From: Flintibacter sp. KGMB00164
GTDB lineage: Bacteria > Bacillota > Clostridia > Oscillospirales > Oscillospiraceae
Length of the DNA stretch: 64,000 nucleotides
Direction: 5' to 3'
NCBI RefSeq assembly: GCF_008727735.1
Contig: NZ_CP044227.1
Location: forward strand, 992,001-1,056,000
In this document: piece by piece, positions 33,532 to 41,817 of the stretch
How positions within the stretch are numbered: the first letter of the stretch is position 1
Layout: each line of letters starts with the position of its first letter
Made by a program: the position numbers and the translations under genes
The notes under the pieces: generated by a model
What the model was told of the DNA's origin: nothing
Databases searched by the model: none
The model's input: the letters and a program-made list of their open reading frames with translations, nothing else

Positions 33532-34254
33532 ATGATGAAGAAATTAGTTGTTGTTACCGGAGCCAGCTCTGGTATTGGTATGGAGTTTGCCAAGCGTTTT
33601 TCCAGCGAGGGTCATCCTGTCCTGATGCTGGCCAGAAGGAAAGAAGTGATGGAAGAGCTGAATCTGCCCAACTGCCTCTGCCGCAGCGTAGATGTCACCG
33701 ACCTTTCCGCTATGCAGGCCGCTATCAAAGAGGCGGAAACTTTGTACGGAAAGACGGATTTGCTGATCAACTGTGCCGGTCTGATGCTGCTGGGCTATCC
33801 GGCGGAGCAGGACTTTGAGGAATGGAGCCGCATGATCGACGTCAATGTCAAAGGTGTTCTGGCCGGGACAAAAGCTGTGCTGGCTGATATGATGGCCCGC
33901 AATGAGGGAACCATCATCAACATCAGCTCCATTGCCGGAAGAAAAACCTTTGATAACCACTCTGTCTATTGCGGGACCAAGTATGCGGTTCATGCCATTA
34001 CCGAAAGCATGCGCAAAGAAGTTTCCGGCAGCAATGTCCGCATGATCGTGATTGCTCCCGGCGTTGTGGAAACACCGCTTCTCTCCCATACCTCCAGTCA
34101 GGAGATCAAGGACAACTACAATCTCTGGAAGCAGAGCATTGAGGGCGGGCTGGAGCCTTCCCAGATTGCGGACTGTGCCTGGTTTGCCTATCAGATGCCG
34201 CAGAACGTCTGCGTCCGTGAAATCGTGATCGCAAAAACGAAGCAGGAGGACTAA
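33532..34254 (+). CDS. Short-chain dehydrogenase/reductase
   Basis: About 240 residues, classical SDR. NAD(P) loop TGASSGIG, the structural INCAG, catalytic Ser in INISSIAG and YCGTKYAVHA (Tyr-x-x-x-Lys). RRK after strand 2 suggests NADPH. ATG 33532 is 5 bases after GGGAG; an upstream TTG overlaps the previous stop. It belongs to the efflux/redox operon and may reduce a carbonyl compound; the substrate is unknown. Confidence 0.9.
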   Translation: MMKKLVVVTGASSGIGMEFAKRFSSEGHPVLMLARRKEVMEELNLPNCLCRSVDVTDLSAMQAAIKEAETLYGKTDLLINCAGLMLLGYPAEQDFEEWSRMIDVNVKGVLAGTKAVLADMMARNEGTIINISSIAGRKTFDNHSVYCGTKYAVHAITESMRKEVSGSNVRMIVIAPGVVETPLLSHTSSQEIKDNYNLWKQSIEGGLEPSQIADCAWFAYQMPQNVCVREIVIAKTKQED

Positions 34255-34265
34255 AGCGGATGGAT

Positions 34266-34304
34266 TGCCGCAGCAGATTTTATGGGTCTGCTGCGGCAGT
34301 TTTT
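34266..34304 (+). terminator. Terminator after the SDR gene
   Basis: A 12-bp stem (34266-34277 with 34287-34298), 9-base loop, then GTTTTT. The reductase gene that follows may depend on read-through. Confidence 0.8.
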
Positions 34305-34333
34305 GAACCAATAAAAAGGAGAACTTATGCCTT

Positions 34334-35485
34334 ATGAAATACAGAACATTGGGACGGACCGGATTAAAGGTCAGCGAGATTGGGTTGGGCGGCGAGTGGT
34401 TCAACGGCCTGACCGCAGAAGAAAGTACGGCGATCGTGGATGCAGCGCAGGAGCATGGAATCAACTACATTGACATCTTCATGCCGCAGGCTCCTACCCG
34501 TGATAACCTCGGCGTTGCCTTGCAGGGACGCCGGGATCAGTTTATCATCCAGGGTCATCTCTGCACCATCTATGAGGATGGTCAGTACACCCGTACCCGT
34601 GATATCGAAAAGACAAAGCGTTCCTTTGCTGATCTGCTGGAGCGTCTGCATACCGACTATATCGATGTTGGCATGATCCATTACATTGACAGTGAAGAGG
34701 ATTATCAGACCGTTTTTGAAGGACCTGTCCTGGAATACGCAAAGGAACTGAAGGAAAAGGGTGTTATCCGGCATATCGGGATGAGCTCCCACAATCCGCA
34801 CATTGCCCTGAAAGCCGTGGAGAGCGGGTGGATCGACGTTCTGATGTTCAGCATCAACCCCGCCTACGATATGGAGGCAGCCGACACCGATATTTACGAC
34901 CTGATGGAATTTAAGGGCATGGAAAAGAGCGGCCTGGTTGTGGATGAAGCACGTCAGGAGCTATATTCTGCCTGTGAGGCCAAGGGCGTAGCGATTACCG
35001 TTATGAAGCCCTTGGGGGCTGGTACGCTGCTGAAAGCAGAGAGTTCTCCCTTTGGTGTGGCTATGACGGTTTCTCAGTGTATTCAATATTGTTTGGACCG
35101 CAACGGCGTAAAAGTTGTGATTGTCGGCTGCCACACCGTGGAAGAAGTGCTGGAGGCGGTAAAATACTACGATGTGACCGATGAAGAGCGCAGCTATGCC
35201 CATATTTTCAGCAGCGGTAATGCGATCCACATGACCGGGCGCTGTATGTACTGCAACCACTGCCAGCCCTGTCCCGCTCATATTGATATTGCAGCTGTAA
35301 CCAAGTTTTTGGATCTGGCAACCCAGCAGGATACAGTGCCAGAAACGGTAGCGCAGCATTATTGGGCACTTTCAGCTACGGCAGAGGATTGCCTGATGTG
35401 CGGACGGTGTGAACCTAACTGTCCGTTCGGTGTCAAGATTCGGGAAAACATGAAGAAAGCACAAGAGATTTTCCAGCGTAAATAA
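34334..35485 (+). CDS. Aldo/keto reductase with C-terminal 4Fe-4S ferredoxin domain
   Basis: 383 residues. The N-terminal 280 are an aldo/keto reductase barrel (YRTLGRTGLKVSEIGLGG, then a degenerate active site with NYIDIF rather than the usual DTA-Y). The C-terminal region carries CMYCNHCQPCP and CLMCGRCEPNCPFGV, two ferredoxin-type cysteine clusters. This layout is common in clostridia; the electron partner is unknown. AAGGAG lies 12 bases before this ATG, and an out-of-frame ATG at 34327 is closer. Confidence 0.88.
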   Translation: MKYRTLGRTGLKVSEIGLGGEWFNGLTAEESTAIVDAAQEHGINYIDIFMPQAPTRDNLGVALQGRRDQFIIQGHLCTIYEDGQYTRTRDIEKTKRSFADLLERLHTDYIDVGMIHYIDSEEDYQTVFEGPVLEYAKELKEKGVIRHIGMSSHNPHIALKAVESGWIDVLMFSINPAYDMEAADTDIYDLMEFKGMEKSGLVVDEARQELYSACEAKGVAITVMKPLGAGTLLKAESSPFGVAMTVSQCIQYCLDRNGVKVVIVGCHTVEEVLEAVKYYDVTDEERSYAHIFSSGNAIHMTGRCMYCNHCQPCPAHIDIAAVTKFLDLATQQDTVPETVAQHYWALSATAEDCLMCGRCEPNCPFGVKIRENMKKAQEIFQRK

Positions 35486-35505
35486 ACAGCAGGATACGTA
35501 AAAAT

Positions 35506-35546
35506 AACGAGCAAGAACGGCACTACCGTTTTTACTCGTTGTTTTT
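35506..35546 (+). terminator. Terminator of the redox cluster
   Basis: AACGAG/CTCGTT arms with an inner AACGG/CCGTT pairing, then GTTTTT. Confidence 0.65.
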
Positions 35547-35667
35547 ATGTAGGAAGTCTGAGGCTCTGTCTGAACTTACCATATTGCTCTTCGTACGGCA
35601 TGTTTTGTTTTATACAGATTATATTTAACATAAGAAGACCTAAAGTCCTTGATCTCCCTTAGGTCTC
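35547..35667. other. Intergenic segment without a gene
   Basis: AT-rich, no frame with a ribosome site. A weak AGACCT/AGGTCT stem (about 35636-35665) lies beside the rplL terminator. Confidence 0.4.
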
Positions 35668-35716
35668 CAAAAAATAAGGAGTCCAAGGCAATCATTATGA
35701 TTACCTTGGACTCCTT
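35668..35716 (-). terminator. Terminator of the rplJ-rplL operon
   Basis: On the minus strand a 13-bp stem (35704-35716 with 35676-35688) ends in ATTTTTT. It is placed directly after rplL, so rpoB is not co-transcribed. Confidence 0.85.
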
Positions 35717-35790
35717 TTGAGTCATTATTGGGTAGTCAATGAGGCGAAGATGCGGGGGGATGGCCTCAAAGACCTCAAAGAGAAGTGAAA

Positions 35791-36168
35791 TTACTTCAGC
35801 TCCACCTTGGCGCCGGCCTCTTCCAGCTTCTTCTTCAGCTCCTCGGCCTCGTCCTTGGAGACACCCTCCTTCAGAGCCTTGGGAGTGCCCTCGACCATGC
35901 CCTTAGCCTCAGCCAGGCCCAGGCCGGTGATCTCACGGACAGCCTTGATGACCTTGATCTTGGCAGCGGCGTCGAAGCCAGCCAGGATAACGTCGAACTC
36001 GGTCTTCTCCTCAGCAGCGGGAGCAGCAGCGCCGCCAGCGGCGGGAGCAGCCATAGCAGCGGCGGAAACGCCGAACTCCTCCTCCAGAGCGTGCACCAGC
36101 TCGGACAGCTCCAGAACGGTCAGGCCCTTAACTTCCTCGATGAGAGCGGTAATCTTCTCGCTAGCCAT
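35791..36168 (-). CDS. rplL: 50S ribosomal protein L7/L12
   Basis: 125 residues, normal length. N-terminal dimerisation helix ([21 protein letters not shown]), an Ala/Gly-rich hinge ([16 protein letters not shown]), and the C-terminal factor-binding domain with [19 protein letters not shown] and [12 protein letters not shown]. It forms the ribosomal stalk with L10. It follows rplJ after 58 bases. Confidence 0.97.
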   Translation of the reverse strand: MASEKITALIEEVKGLTVLELSELVHALEEEFGVSAAAMAAPAAGGAAAPAAEEKTEFDVILAGFDAAAKIKVIKAVREITGLGLAEAKGMVEGTPKALKEGVSKDEAEELKKKLEEAGAKVELK

Positions 36169-36226
36169 GATAAAATACCTCCTAAATGAATGATAATTTC
36201 TTAAATGATAATGATGTGCCGAATTC

Positions 36227-36772
36227 TTACTCGGCGGGGGCAGCCTCGGGCTCGGTAGCGGCCTCTACGAAGCCGCCCTTCTCCTCGGCGATGGCCTTCA
36301 GGACGATAGCCAGGCTGGTGATGGGAGCCAGCATGGTGCCCAGAACCTGAGCCTGCAGGACCTCCTTGGAGGGCAGCTCAGCGATAGCCAGGATCTCGTT
36401 CAGGGGCAGCACCTTGCCGTCCATAAAGCCGGCCTTAATGACGAACTTGGAGCCATTGAACTGCTTGGCAAACTTGTTGATGACGCGCATGGGAGCGATG
36501 GGATCGCTGTGGCTGATAGCCAGAGAAGTGGTGCCGTTGAGGCACTCGGACAGCTCGCCCAGGCCAGCGCCCTCGGCAGCAAAACGGGTGAGGGTGTTCT
36601 TGACAACGGCGTACTCTACGTCGTTCTTACGCAGCTCCGTACGAAGCGCGGTATCCTCAGCCACGGTGATGCCCTTATAGTCGACCAGCACACCGGAGGC
36701 GGCATTCTGCAGCTTCTCGGTCATCTCAGCCACGATAGCCTTCTTGGCTTCCAGGACATTTGCGTTAGGCAT
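36227..36772 (-). CDS. rplJ: 50S ribosomal protein L10
   Basis: About 181 residues. [17 protein letters not shown] start, [18 protein letters not shown], and VKNTLTRFA are typical; the C-terminal helix that binds L12 ends in an acidic tail. ATG 36772 has GGAGG 9 bases upstream. A longer in-frame start would read through the leader hairpin and is rejected. It binds its own leader in other bacteria; a leader hairpin is present here. Confidence 0.97.
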   Translation of the reverse strand: MPNANVLEAKKAIVAEMTEKLQNAASGVLVDYKGITVAEDTALRTELRKNDVEYAVVKNTLTRFAAEGAGLGELSECLNGTTSLAISHSDPIAPMRVINKFAKQFNGSKFVIKAGFMDGKVLPLNEILAIAELPSKEVLQAQVLGTMLAPITSLAIVLKAIAEEKGGFVEAATEPEAAPAE

Positions 36773-36799
36773 TTGGGATTCACCTCCAGAGAAATAATG

Positions 36800-36838
36800 A
36801 AAAAACGCTGTTTCCGCGCACAAAGACGGACACAGCGT
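36800..36838 (-). promoter_or_regulatory. rplJ leader hairpin (attenuator-like, L10 leader region)
   Basis: On the minus strand ACGCTGT pairs with ACAGCGT (36832-36838 with 36805-36811), with extra inner pairs, and is followed by T5-6. It lies about 75 bases after the promoter, within the mRNA leader where L10 regulation is known. Confidence 0.6.
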
Positions 36839-36918
36839 GAAATTACATAGATAAATTCTCACTGCACTCTCGGCAGGACTTCCGCTTACGCAGCCTGCTG
36901 TCTTTGAACGCGATAATT

Positions 36919-36947
36919 ATTATATCCATTCCCGCGGACTTTGTCAA
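36919..36947 (-). promoter_or_regulatory. Promoter of rplJ-rplL
   Basis: TTGACA (36942-36947), 17-base spacer, TATAAT (36919-36924), a perfect consensus promoter on the minus strand just after rplA. Confidence 0.9.
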
Positions 36948-36983
36948 GCAAAATCCGCGGGAAATTGGATATTTTTTGATGAA

Positions 36984-37676
36984 TTACATCAGCTTGGCGC
37001 CGTTGACCTTGACGCCGGGGCCCATGGTGGAAGCCACCACGCAGCTCTTGATATACTGGCCCTTGGCAGCGGCGGGCTTAGCCTTCACGATGGCGCCCAT
37101 GATAGCGTTGAAGTTCTCAGAGAGCTTCTCAGCGCCGAAGGAAACCTTGCCGATGGGGCAGTGGATGATGTTGGTCTTGTCCAGACGGTACTCAACCTTA
37201 CCGGCCTTGATCTCGTTGATGGCCTTGGTCACGTCCATGGTGACGGTGCCGGCCTTGGGGGAGGGCATCAGGCCCTTGGGGCCCAGGACCTTACCCAGAC
37301 GGCCCACAACGCCCATCATGTCGGGGGTAGCCACGACCACGTCGAAGTCAAACCAGTTCTCCTTCTGGATCTTCTCCACCAGGTCCATATCGCCCACGAA
37401 GTCAGCGCCGGCGGCACGGGCCTCGTCAGCCTTGGCGGCCTTGGCGAACACCAGCACGCGCTGGGTCTTACCGGTGCCGTGGGGCAGCACGATGGCGCCG
37501 CGGACCTGCTGGTCAGCGTGACGGGAGTCAACGCCCAGCTTCACGTGCAGCTCGACGGTCTCGTCGAACTTGGCAGGAGCGGTCTCCACGACCAGGCTCA
37601 TAGCCTCGTTGGTATCGTACAGAGCGTTCTTGTCGATCTTCTTGGCGCTCTCCTGATATTTCTTGCCTCTAAACAT
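36984..37676 (-). CDS. rplA: 50S ribosomal protein L1
   Basis: 230 residues, normal length. [15 protein letters not shown] opening, [10 protein letters not shown], the L1 signature region with [17 protein letters not shown], and the end [12 protein letters not shown]. It binds 23S rRNA at the L1 stalk. It follows rplK by 15 bases. Confidence 0.97.
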   Translation of the reverse strand: MFRGKKYQESAKKIDKNALYDTNEAMSLVVETAPAKFDETVELHVKLGVDSRHADQQVRGAIVLPHGTGKTQRVLVFAKAAKADEARAAGADFVGDMDLVEKIQKENWFDFDVVVATPDMMGVVGRLGKVLGPKGLMPSPKAGTVTMDVTKAINEIKAGKVEYRLDKTNIIHCPIGKVSFGAEKLSENFNAIMGAIVKAKPAAAKGQYIKSCVVASTMGPGVKVNGAKLM

Positions 37677-37691
37677 TTCTCGTCACCCTCC

Positions 37692-38117
37692 TTACTCGCC
37701 CACGACGATGCCCATGGAGCGGGCAGTACCGGCGATCATGCTCATAGCGGCCTCGATGCTGGCGGCGTTCAGGTCGGGCATCTTGGTCTCAGCGATCTTG
37801 CGCACGTCCTCCTTGCTGATGGTGGCAACCTTGGTCTTGTTGGGCACACCAGAGCCGGACTCGATGCCGCAAGCCTTCTTGATGAGCACAGCGGCGGGAG
37901 GAGTCTTGGTGATGAAGGAGAAGGAACGGTCAGCGTACACGGTGATGATAACGGGGATGATCATACCCACGTCGTTCTTGGTACGCTCGTTAAACTCCTT
38001 GGTAAAGGCGGCGATGTTCACGCCGTGCTGGCCCAGAGCGGGACCAACAGGGGGGGCGGGAGTCGCCTTGCCGGCGGGAATCTGCAGTTTTACATATCCA
38101 GTTACTTTCTGTGCCAC
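37692..38117 (-). CDS. rplK: 50S ribosomal protein L11
   Basis: 141 residues. GTG start after [34 protein letters not shown] and the C-terminal rRNA-binding [17 protein letters not shown] are diagnostic. It is part of the GTPase-associated centre. A 130-base gap with a GC-rich hairpin separates it from nusG. Confidence 0.97.
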   Translation of the reverse strand: MAQKVTGYVKLQIPAGKATPAPPVGPALGQHGVNIAAFTKEFNERTKNDVGMIIPVIITVYADRSFSFITKTPPAAVLIKKACGIESGSGVPNKTKVATISKEDVRKIAETKMPDLNAASIEAAMSMIAGTARSMGIVVGE

Positions 38118-38247
38118 GAATGAGCACCTCCATATGAAAAAATGTGGTTGGGTTGGGCGCTAGGCCCAGTTTGGCGGAACGGACGGTGCCGTCCCTCCCA
38201 CGTTTTGCGGCCTCAGGCCGCGGGGTTGCAAAGGTTTGTTGCCGGGA

Positions 38248-38772
38248 TCACTGCTCCATGGGCTCGACCTGGTCCAGCTCCAGCTCCACGGGAGTCTCGC
38301 GTCCGAACATGGACACCACCACCCGGACTTTGCCGCGCTCCAGATCCAGCTCCTCCACGGTGCCCAGGAAGGATTCCAGAGCGCCGTCGGTGATCTTTAC
38401 GCTGTCGCCCACCTGATAACCGACGACCACCTCGCGCTTTTCCACGCCAAGGGAGGCCACGTCGTCCTCAGAGAGGGGGATGGGCTTGTTGCCCTCGCCC
38501 AGGAAGCCGGTGACGCCACGGATGTTGCGCACCACGTGCCAGGTCTCGTCGTTCATGACCATCTTCACCAGAACATAGCCGGGGAAGACCTTACGCTCCA
38601 CTTCCTTAGGACCGTTGTCTGTGATCTCGGTTACGGTTTCCAGAGGGATGCTGATCTCATGGATCATATCCTGGAGATGGCGGTTTTCAACATACTTCTC
38701 GATGGTGGCCTTCACGGTATTCTCATAGCCGGAATAAGTGTGGACCACATACCAGTTCGCGTTGTCAGCCAT
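38248..38772 (-). CDS. nusG: Transcription termination/antitermination protein NusG
   Basis: 174 residues. N-terminal NGN domain (NWYVVHTYSGYENTVK; FPGYVLVKMVMND) and a C-terminal KOW domain (YQVGDSVKITDGALESFLGTV). It binds RNA polymerase and couples it to ribosomes or Rho. It lies 11 bases after secE. Confidence 0.96.
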   Translation of the reverse strand: MADNANWYVVHTYSGYENTVKATIEKYVENRHLQDMIHEISIPLETVTEITDNGPKEVERKVFPGYVLVKMVMNDETWHVVRNIRGVTGFLGEGNKPIPLSEDDVASLGVEKREVVVGYQVGDSVKITDGALESFLGTVEELDLERGKVRVVVSMFGRETPVELELDQVEPMEQ

Positions 38773-38783
38773 ATCCGTCTCCT

Positions 38784-39083
38784 TTAACCTGCCACCAGGT
38801 GGATCAGGGCCTGAATCAGGCCGCCAGCCACCGCGTCGAAGATCCAGATGAAAACACCGACGAACACCACGCAGGCGATCACGATCAGCGTGTTGTTCAG
38901 GGTCTGCTTTCCGGTGGGCCAGACCACCTTCTTCAGCTCGACCTTCAGTTCCCGGAACCAGCGGCCGATGCGGGCGAAGAATCCGGGCTTGGACTTCTTG
39001 TCGGACTTCTTGTCCTTCTTGGCCTTCTCAGCCTTGTCGGAAGCAGCCTTCGCAGTCTGCTCCAGCTTTTCGTTCTCAGCCAT
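38784..39083 (-). CDS. secE: Preprotein translocase subunit SecE
   Basis: 99 residues: a lysine-rich N-terminal extension of about 40 residues, then the conserved amphipathic RWFRELKVELKKVVWPTGKQ and one transmembrane helix (NTLIVIACVVFVGVFIWIF). It stabilises SecY. The gene order rpmG-secE-nusG-rplK-rplA is typical. Confidence 0.95.
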   Translation of the reverse strand: MAENEKLEQTAKAASDKAEKAKKDKKSDKKSKPGFFARIGRWFRELKVELKKVVWPTGKQTLNNTLIVIACVVFVGVFIWIFDAVAGGLIQALIHLVAG

Positions 39084-39122
39084 TCTGATTACCCTTCTTT
39101 CCTTTTAGCCTCATGCGAGAAA

Positions 39123-39290
39123 TCACTTCGTCTCGTTGTGGACAGTGTGCTTTCTGCAGAAGGGGCAGTACTTGTTGAGCTCCAGACGGTCGGGGGTATT
39201 CTTCTTGTTCTTCATGGTGTTGTAGTTTCTCTGCTTGCACTCAGAGCACCGCAGGGTGATCTTAATGCGCGCGCCGGCCTTGCTTGCCAT
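39123..39290 (-). CDS. rpmG: 50S ribosomal protein L33
   Basis: 55 codons, too short for ordinary gene cut-offs. It begins [19 protein letters not shown] and continues [20 protein letters not shown], ending [15 protein letters not shown]. The two CxxC pairs (CSEC, CPFC) show the zinc-binding (C+) form of L33. Ribosome site AGGAGGTGCC before the ATG. It heads the secE-nusG operon. Confidence 0.93.
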   Translation of the reverse strand: MASKAGARIKITLRCSECKQRNYNTMKNKKNTPDRLELNKYCPFCRKHTVHNETK

Positions 39291-39355
39291 ACGTTCGGCA
39301 CCTCCTTATTGTGTTGCGGGAAGAAAGACGTCCCGCTTGAAACGCCGCAAAAAGC

Positions 39356-39391
39356 AAAAACGCTGGATGCGGCTTGCTGCCGAATCCAGCG
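39356..39391 (-). terminator. Attenuator-like hairpin in the rpmG-secE-nusG leader
   Basis: On the minus strand a stem of CGCTGGAT with ATCCAGCG arms and inner CGGC/GCCG pairs is followed by TTTTTGCTTTTT, upstream of rpmG. Confidence 0.65.
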
Positions 39392-39539
39392 ACGTACGGA
39401 CGCGAAAAACTCCGCGTCTAATCCGTTACGGTGGGACCCGGCGATTGCCTCCCTGTGTTCCCGATGGGAGAAGGGGGTCACAGCCATTACACCGTAAAAA
39501 TGCCCGCGACAAAAAAGCCCCTATTCACAGGTAAAACCT

Positions 39540-39568
39540 AATCTAGCACAATCGGGTCTGCCCGTCAA
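39540..39568 (-). promoter_or_regulatory. Promoter of the rpmG-secE-nusG-rplK-rplA operon
   Basis: TTGACG (39563-39568), 17-base spacer, TAGATT (39540-39545) on the minus strand. Confidence 0.65.
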
Positions 39569-39631
39569 GTGTTTTTTCAAAAAAATTCAAGATTTCCCGC
39601 CTCCGGGGAACACCCGGAGGCGGGAGAAGAT

Positions 39632-39952
39632 TCAGCACAGAGTAACGGCGGTGCCGCTGATGGTGACCATCAGCATTCCATTGTTGGAACCCAGCACCTC
39701 ATAGTCCACATCGATACCCACCACCGCATCGGCGCCCAGACGGGCGGCACGCTGCTCCAGCTCCTGGAGCGCCTGTTCCCGGGCCGAAGTCAGCTCATCC
39801 TCATAGGTGGCGGAGCGCCCGCCGAAGAAGTTGCTCAGACCGGCGGTAAAGTCCTTGATCACATCCACGCCGGAAATGACCTCGCCGAAGACGATGCCCT
39901 TGTACTCGGCAATGGAGCGGCCTTCCACACTGGGAGTGGTAGTGAGGATCAT
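39632..39952 (-). CDS. YbjQ family (UPF0145) protein
   Basis: 106 residues, the exact family size. [24 protein letters not shown] and the end [15 protein letters not shown] are diagnostic. The family forms pentameric dodecin-like rings and is annotated as heavy-metal-binding; its role is unproven. A single gene with its own ribosome site. Confidence 0.88.
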   Translation of the reverse strand: MILTTTPSVEGRSIAEYKGIVFGEVISGVDVIKDFTAGLSNFFGGRSATYEDELTSAREQALQELEQRAARLGADAVVGIDVDYEVLGSNNGMLMVTISGTAVTLC

Positions 39953-39990
39953 AGCAATCTTCCCTTCTTTATTATATGTTGTGGATCCGA

Positions 39991-40284
39991 TCAGAAATCG
40001 CAGCAGCGGCGGTCGCAGAAGTTTTCTTTGATCAGGGGGAGTACTGCCTGGTGGGCGGGGTGGTTCTGATAGGCGGGCAGATCCTCCGGGCAGGAGACCT
40101 CAGAATAGAGAACCAGGTCGCAGTTGCTGCTGTCCATGGGGGGGCAGTGGGCCTGAATGTGGACAAGACCCGGGATCTGTCCCTGGAGAGCGTTGAGCTG
40201 CTCCACGACCTGGACAGCCAGCTCCTTGCGCTGCTGCTCGGTCAGTTCAGGCTTGAAATTCCAGGAAACAATGTGACGAACCAT
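39991..40284 (-). CDS. Dabb family (stress-responsive alpha/beta barrel) protein
   Basis: 97 residues. [18 protein letters not shown] and [26 protein letters not shown] match the Dabb domain (the family's VRH and Y-x-x-HP-x-H signatures). These small ferredoxin-like dimers have varied roles; none can be assigned here. It lies 38 bases upstream of the YbjQ gene, in the same direction. Confidence 0.8.
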   Translation of the reverse strand: MVRHIVSWNFKPELTEQQRKELAVQVVEQLNALQGQIPGLVHIQAHCPPMDSSNCDLVLYSEVSCPEDLPAYQNHPAHQAVLPLIKENFCDRRCCDF

Positions 40285-40348
40285 GATGGGACATCCTTTC
40301 GTTTGTCAAATTTAGATGGCTTTATTATAAAGGTATGGGGAAGGTTCG

Positions 40349-41158
40349 TCAACGAAGAATCTGGGAACGGCTGGGGAAAGAAGAGGACAGTCCCAGAGCC
40401 GGGATGGCGTCCTTCAGATCGGACCACGCACCTAAAATTGTGGGGATGGACAGCTGCCGGGCGATCTCCACCTTCTTGGCCATGGTCTGAGCGTCGTCAA
40501 AGAGGACAAAGTGGGCCCCAGAGTCCCGGCTCATGTAAGTAAAATAGCGGGCGCACAGCTCCCGGGAGAAAAAGACAGAGGGACTGCGCTCCTCCATCAG
40601 CTGGTGCAGCTGCTTTTGGGTCAGCGGGCGGCCGCTTCCGGTAGGGGAGGGGAGAAAGAAATCCTCTGCCGTCCTTTGAAGTGCCAACACGACCCGCTCC
40701 CGGCCAAAGCGCTGCTGGGCCTCCTCCAGCCGCAGTTCCAGAGAGCCTCCGGACAGGGCGGAGGAGATCATCACCTGGGTGTGGGGAGAGCAGGAGGCGT
40801 AGTGCTCGGGCACAAGCAGGGCCCAATTCCGGCGCTTGCACTCTTTGCCCAGCTGGGCTACGGTCTCCTCCAGCGGGGGCAGCCGGCCAGCCTCAAAGTC
40901 GCATACCACGCCGGTAAAATTCCGGGCGGCACACTCCCGTATCACCTCCTGACAGAAGGGGCCGGGACGGCCCAGACCGTCAAAGTCCCGGCAGTCCAGC
41001 ACCATCCATCCACCGGAAGGGGCGGAACTGCCTCCGGTGCGGAACAGGTGGGGACCCTGGCCCATACGGTAGGCCAGGTGGGCGGGGGTGACAGGCAGGC
41101 CCCGGATCTCCCGGAGCTGGTCAGGCGTGACGGTAATGGAAAAGCGAATGGAAGACAT
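40349..41158 (-). CDS. Protein of unknown function, possible GH18-like TIM barrel
   Basis: About 269 residues. Segments WMVLDCRDFDGLG, FTGVVCDFEAG and VLFDDAQTMAKKVEIARQL, ending near IPTILGAW, have the layout of spore-type glycoside hydrolase 18 barrels (YaaH-like), but the catalytic D-x-x-D-x-D-x-E is not complete. No signal peptide. ATG 41158 is 5 bases after GGGGGAG; the upstream extension is not supported. Catalytic activity is doubtful. Confidence 0.6.
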   Translation of the reverse strand: MSSIRFSITVTPDQLREIRGLPVTPAHLAYRMGQGPHLFRTGGSSAPSGGWMVLDCRDFDGLGRPGPFCQEVIRECAARNFTGVVCDFEAGRLPPLEETVAQLGKECKRRNWALLVPEHYASCSPHTQVMISSALSGGSLELRLEEAQQRFGRERVVLALQRTAEDFFLPSPTGSGRPLTQKQLHQLMEERSPSVFFSRELCARYFTYMSRDSGAHFVLFDDAQTMAKKVEIARQLSIPTILGAWSDLKDAIPALGLSSSFPSRSQILR

Positions 41159-41310
41159 GGTGACTCCCCCTTGTCCAAATTTTTCGAACGTGATATGATA
41201 ATGCTTGCGCATTATGATATGCCCTGCACGGCCGAAACGGCCGTAGGCCGGTCCGGTCTTAGACACTCTATGAGACCGGCAGGAAAACTAGAACAAAGGA
41301 GGACACATCC

Positions 41311-41817
41311 GTGCCCTTTTCACCCATTCCCCGGGGGGTCTACCCCTCGGTGACCAGTTTGGACCCGAAAAAGTTAAAGGAGAAGGGAATCACCCTGGTG
41401 CTGGCCGACCTGGACAACACCCTGGTGCCCTACAAGGTGCTGGAGCCTTCCAATGAGGTAGCCGCCTGGATGGCAGCGCTGAAGGAGGAGGGGATCGACC
41501 TGTTCCTTCTGTCCAACAGCCGTAAGCCCGGACGGGCCCAGAAGTTTGCCCAGCAGGTAGGGATTCCCTATCAGGGACACTCGGGCAAACCCAAGAAGGC
41601 GGGCTACCTGAAGGCTATGGAGCGCATGGGCCGCACCCCGCAGGAGACTGTGATGGTGGGGGACCAGATCTTCACCGACACCCTGGGAGCCAATCGGGCG
41701 GGGGTGACGCCTCTGCTTATCCAGCCCATCCGTCTGGCGGGCAATCCCGGGCGGTATATCCGCTACGCGGCAGAGACCCCCTTCCGCCTGCTGGGAGGAA
41801 GGAGGCCCTTCCTGTGA
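41311..41817 (+). CDS. YqeG family HAD phosphatase
   Basis: 168 residues, HAD-IIIA subfamily. LADLDNTLVPY holds the nucleophile Asp, FLLSNSRK the second motif, GHSGKPKKAGY the Lys, and VMVGDQIFTDTLGANRAG the metal Asp pair. The family resembles mitochondrial phosphatidylglycerophosphate phosphatase Gep4, so a lipid role is possible. GTG start after AAAGGAGG. It overlaps the next gene by 4 bases (GTGA). Confidence 0.88.
   Translation: MPFSPIPRGVYPSVTSLDPKKLKEKGITLVLADLDNTLVPYKVLEPSNEVAAWMAALKEEGIDLFLLSNSRKPGRAQKFAQQVGIPYQGHSGKPKKAGYLKAMERMGRTPQETVMVGDQIFTDTLGANRAGVTPLLIQPIRLAGNPGRYIRYAAETPFRLLGGRRPFL

Larger units (their letters stand above)
39291..39631. other. Leader and intergenic region upstream of rpmG
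   Basis: No protein gene. It holds the rpmG promoter (39540-39568, minus), a leader of about 240 bases, a GACGCG/CGCGTC hairpin near 39400-39420 and the attenuator-like hairpin 39356-39391. No tRNA was found. Confidence 0.6.

Noticed and set aside
39421-39440. Sequence resembling a T-box core on the plus strand
   Set aside because: The GGTGGGACC match is short, no specifier hairpin or downstream aminoacyl-tRNA or amino-acid gene is present on that strand.
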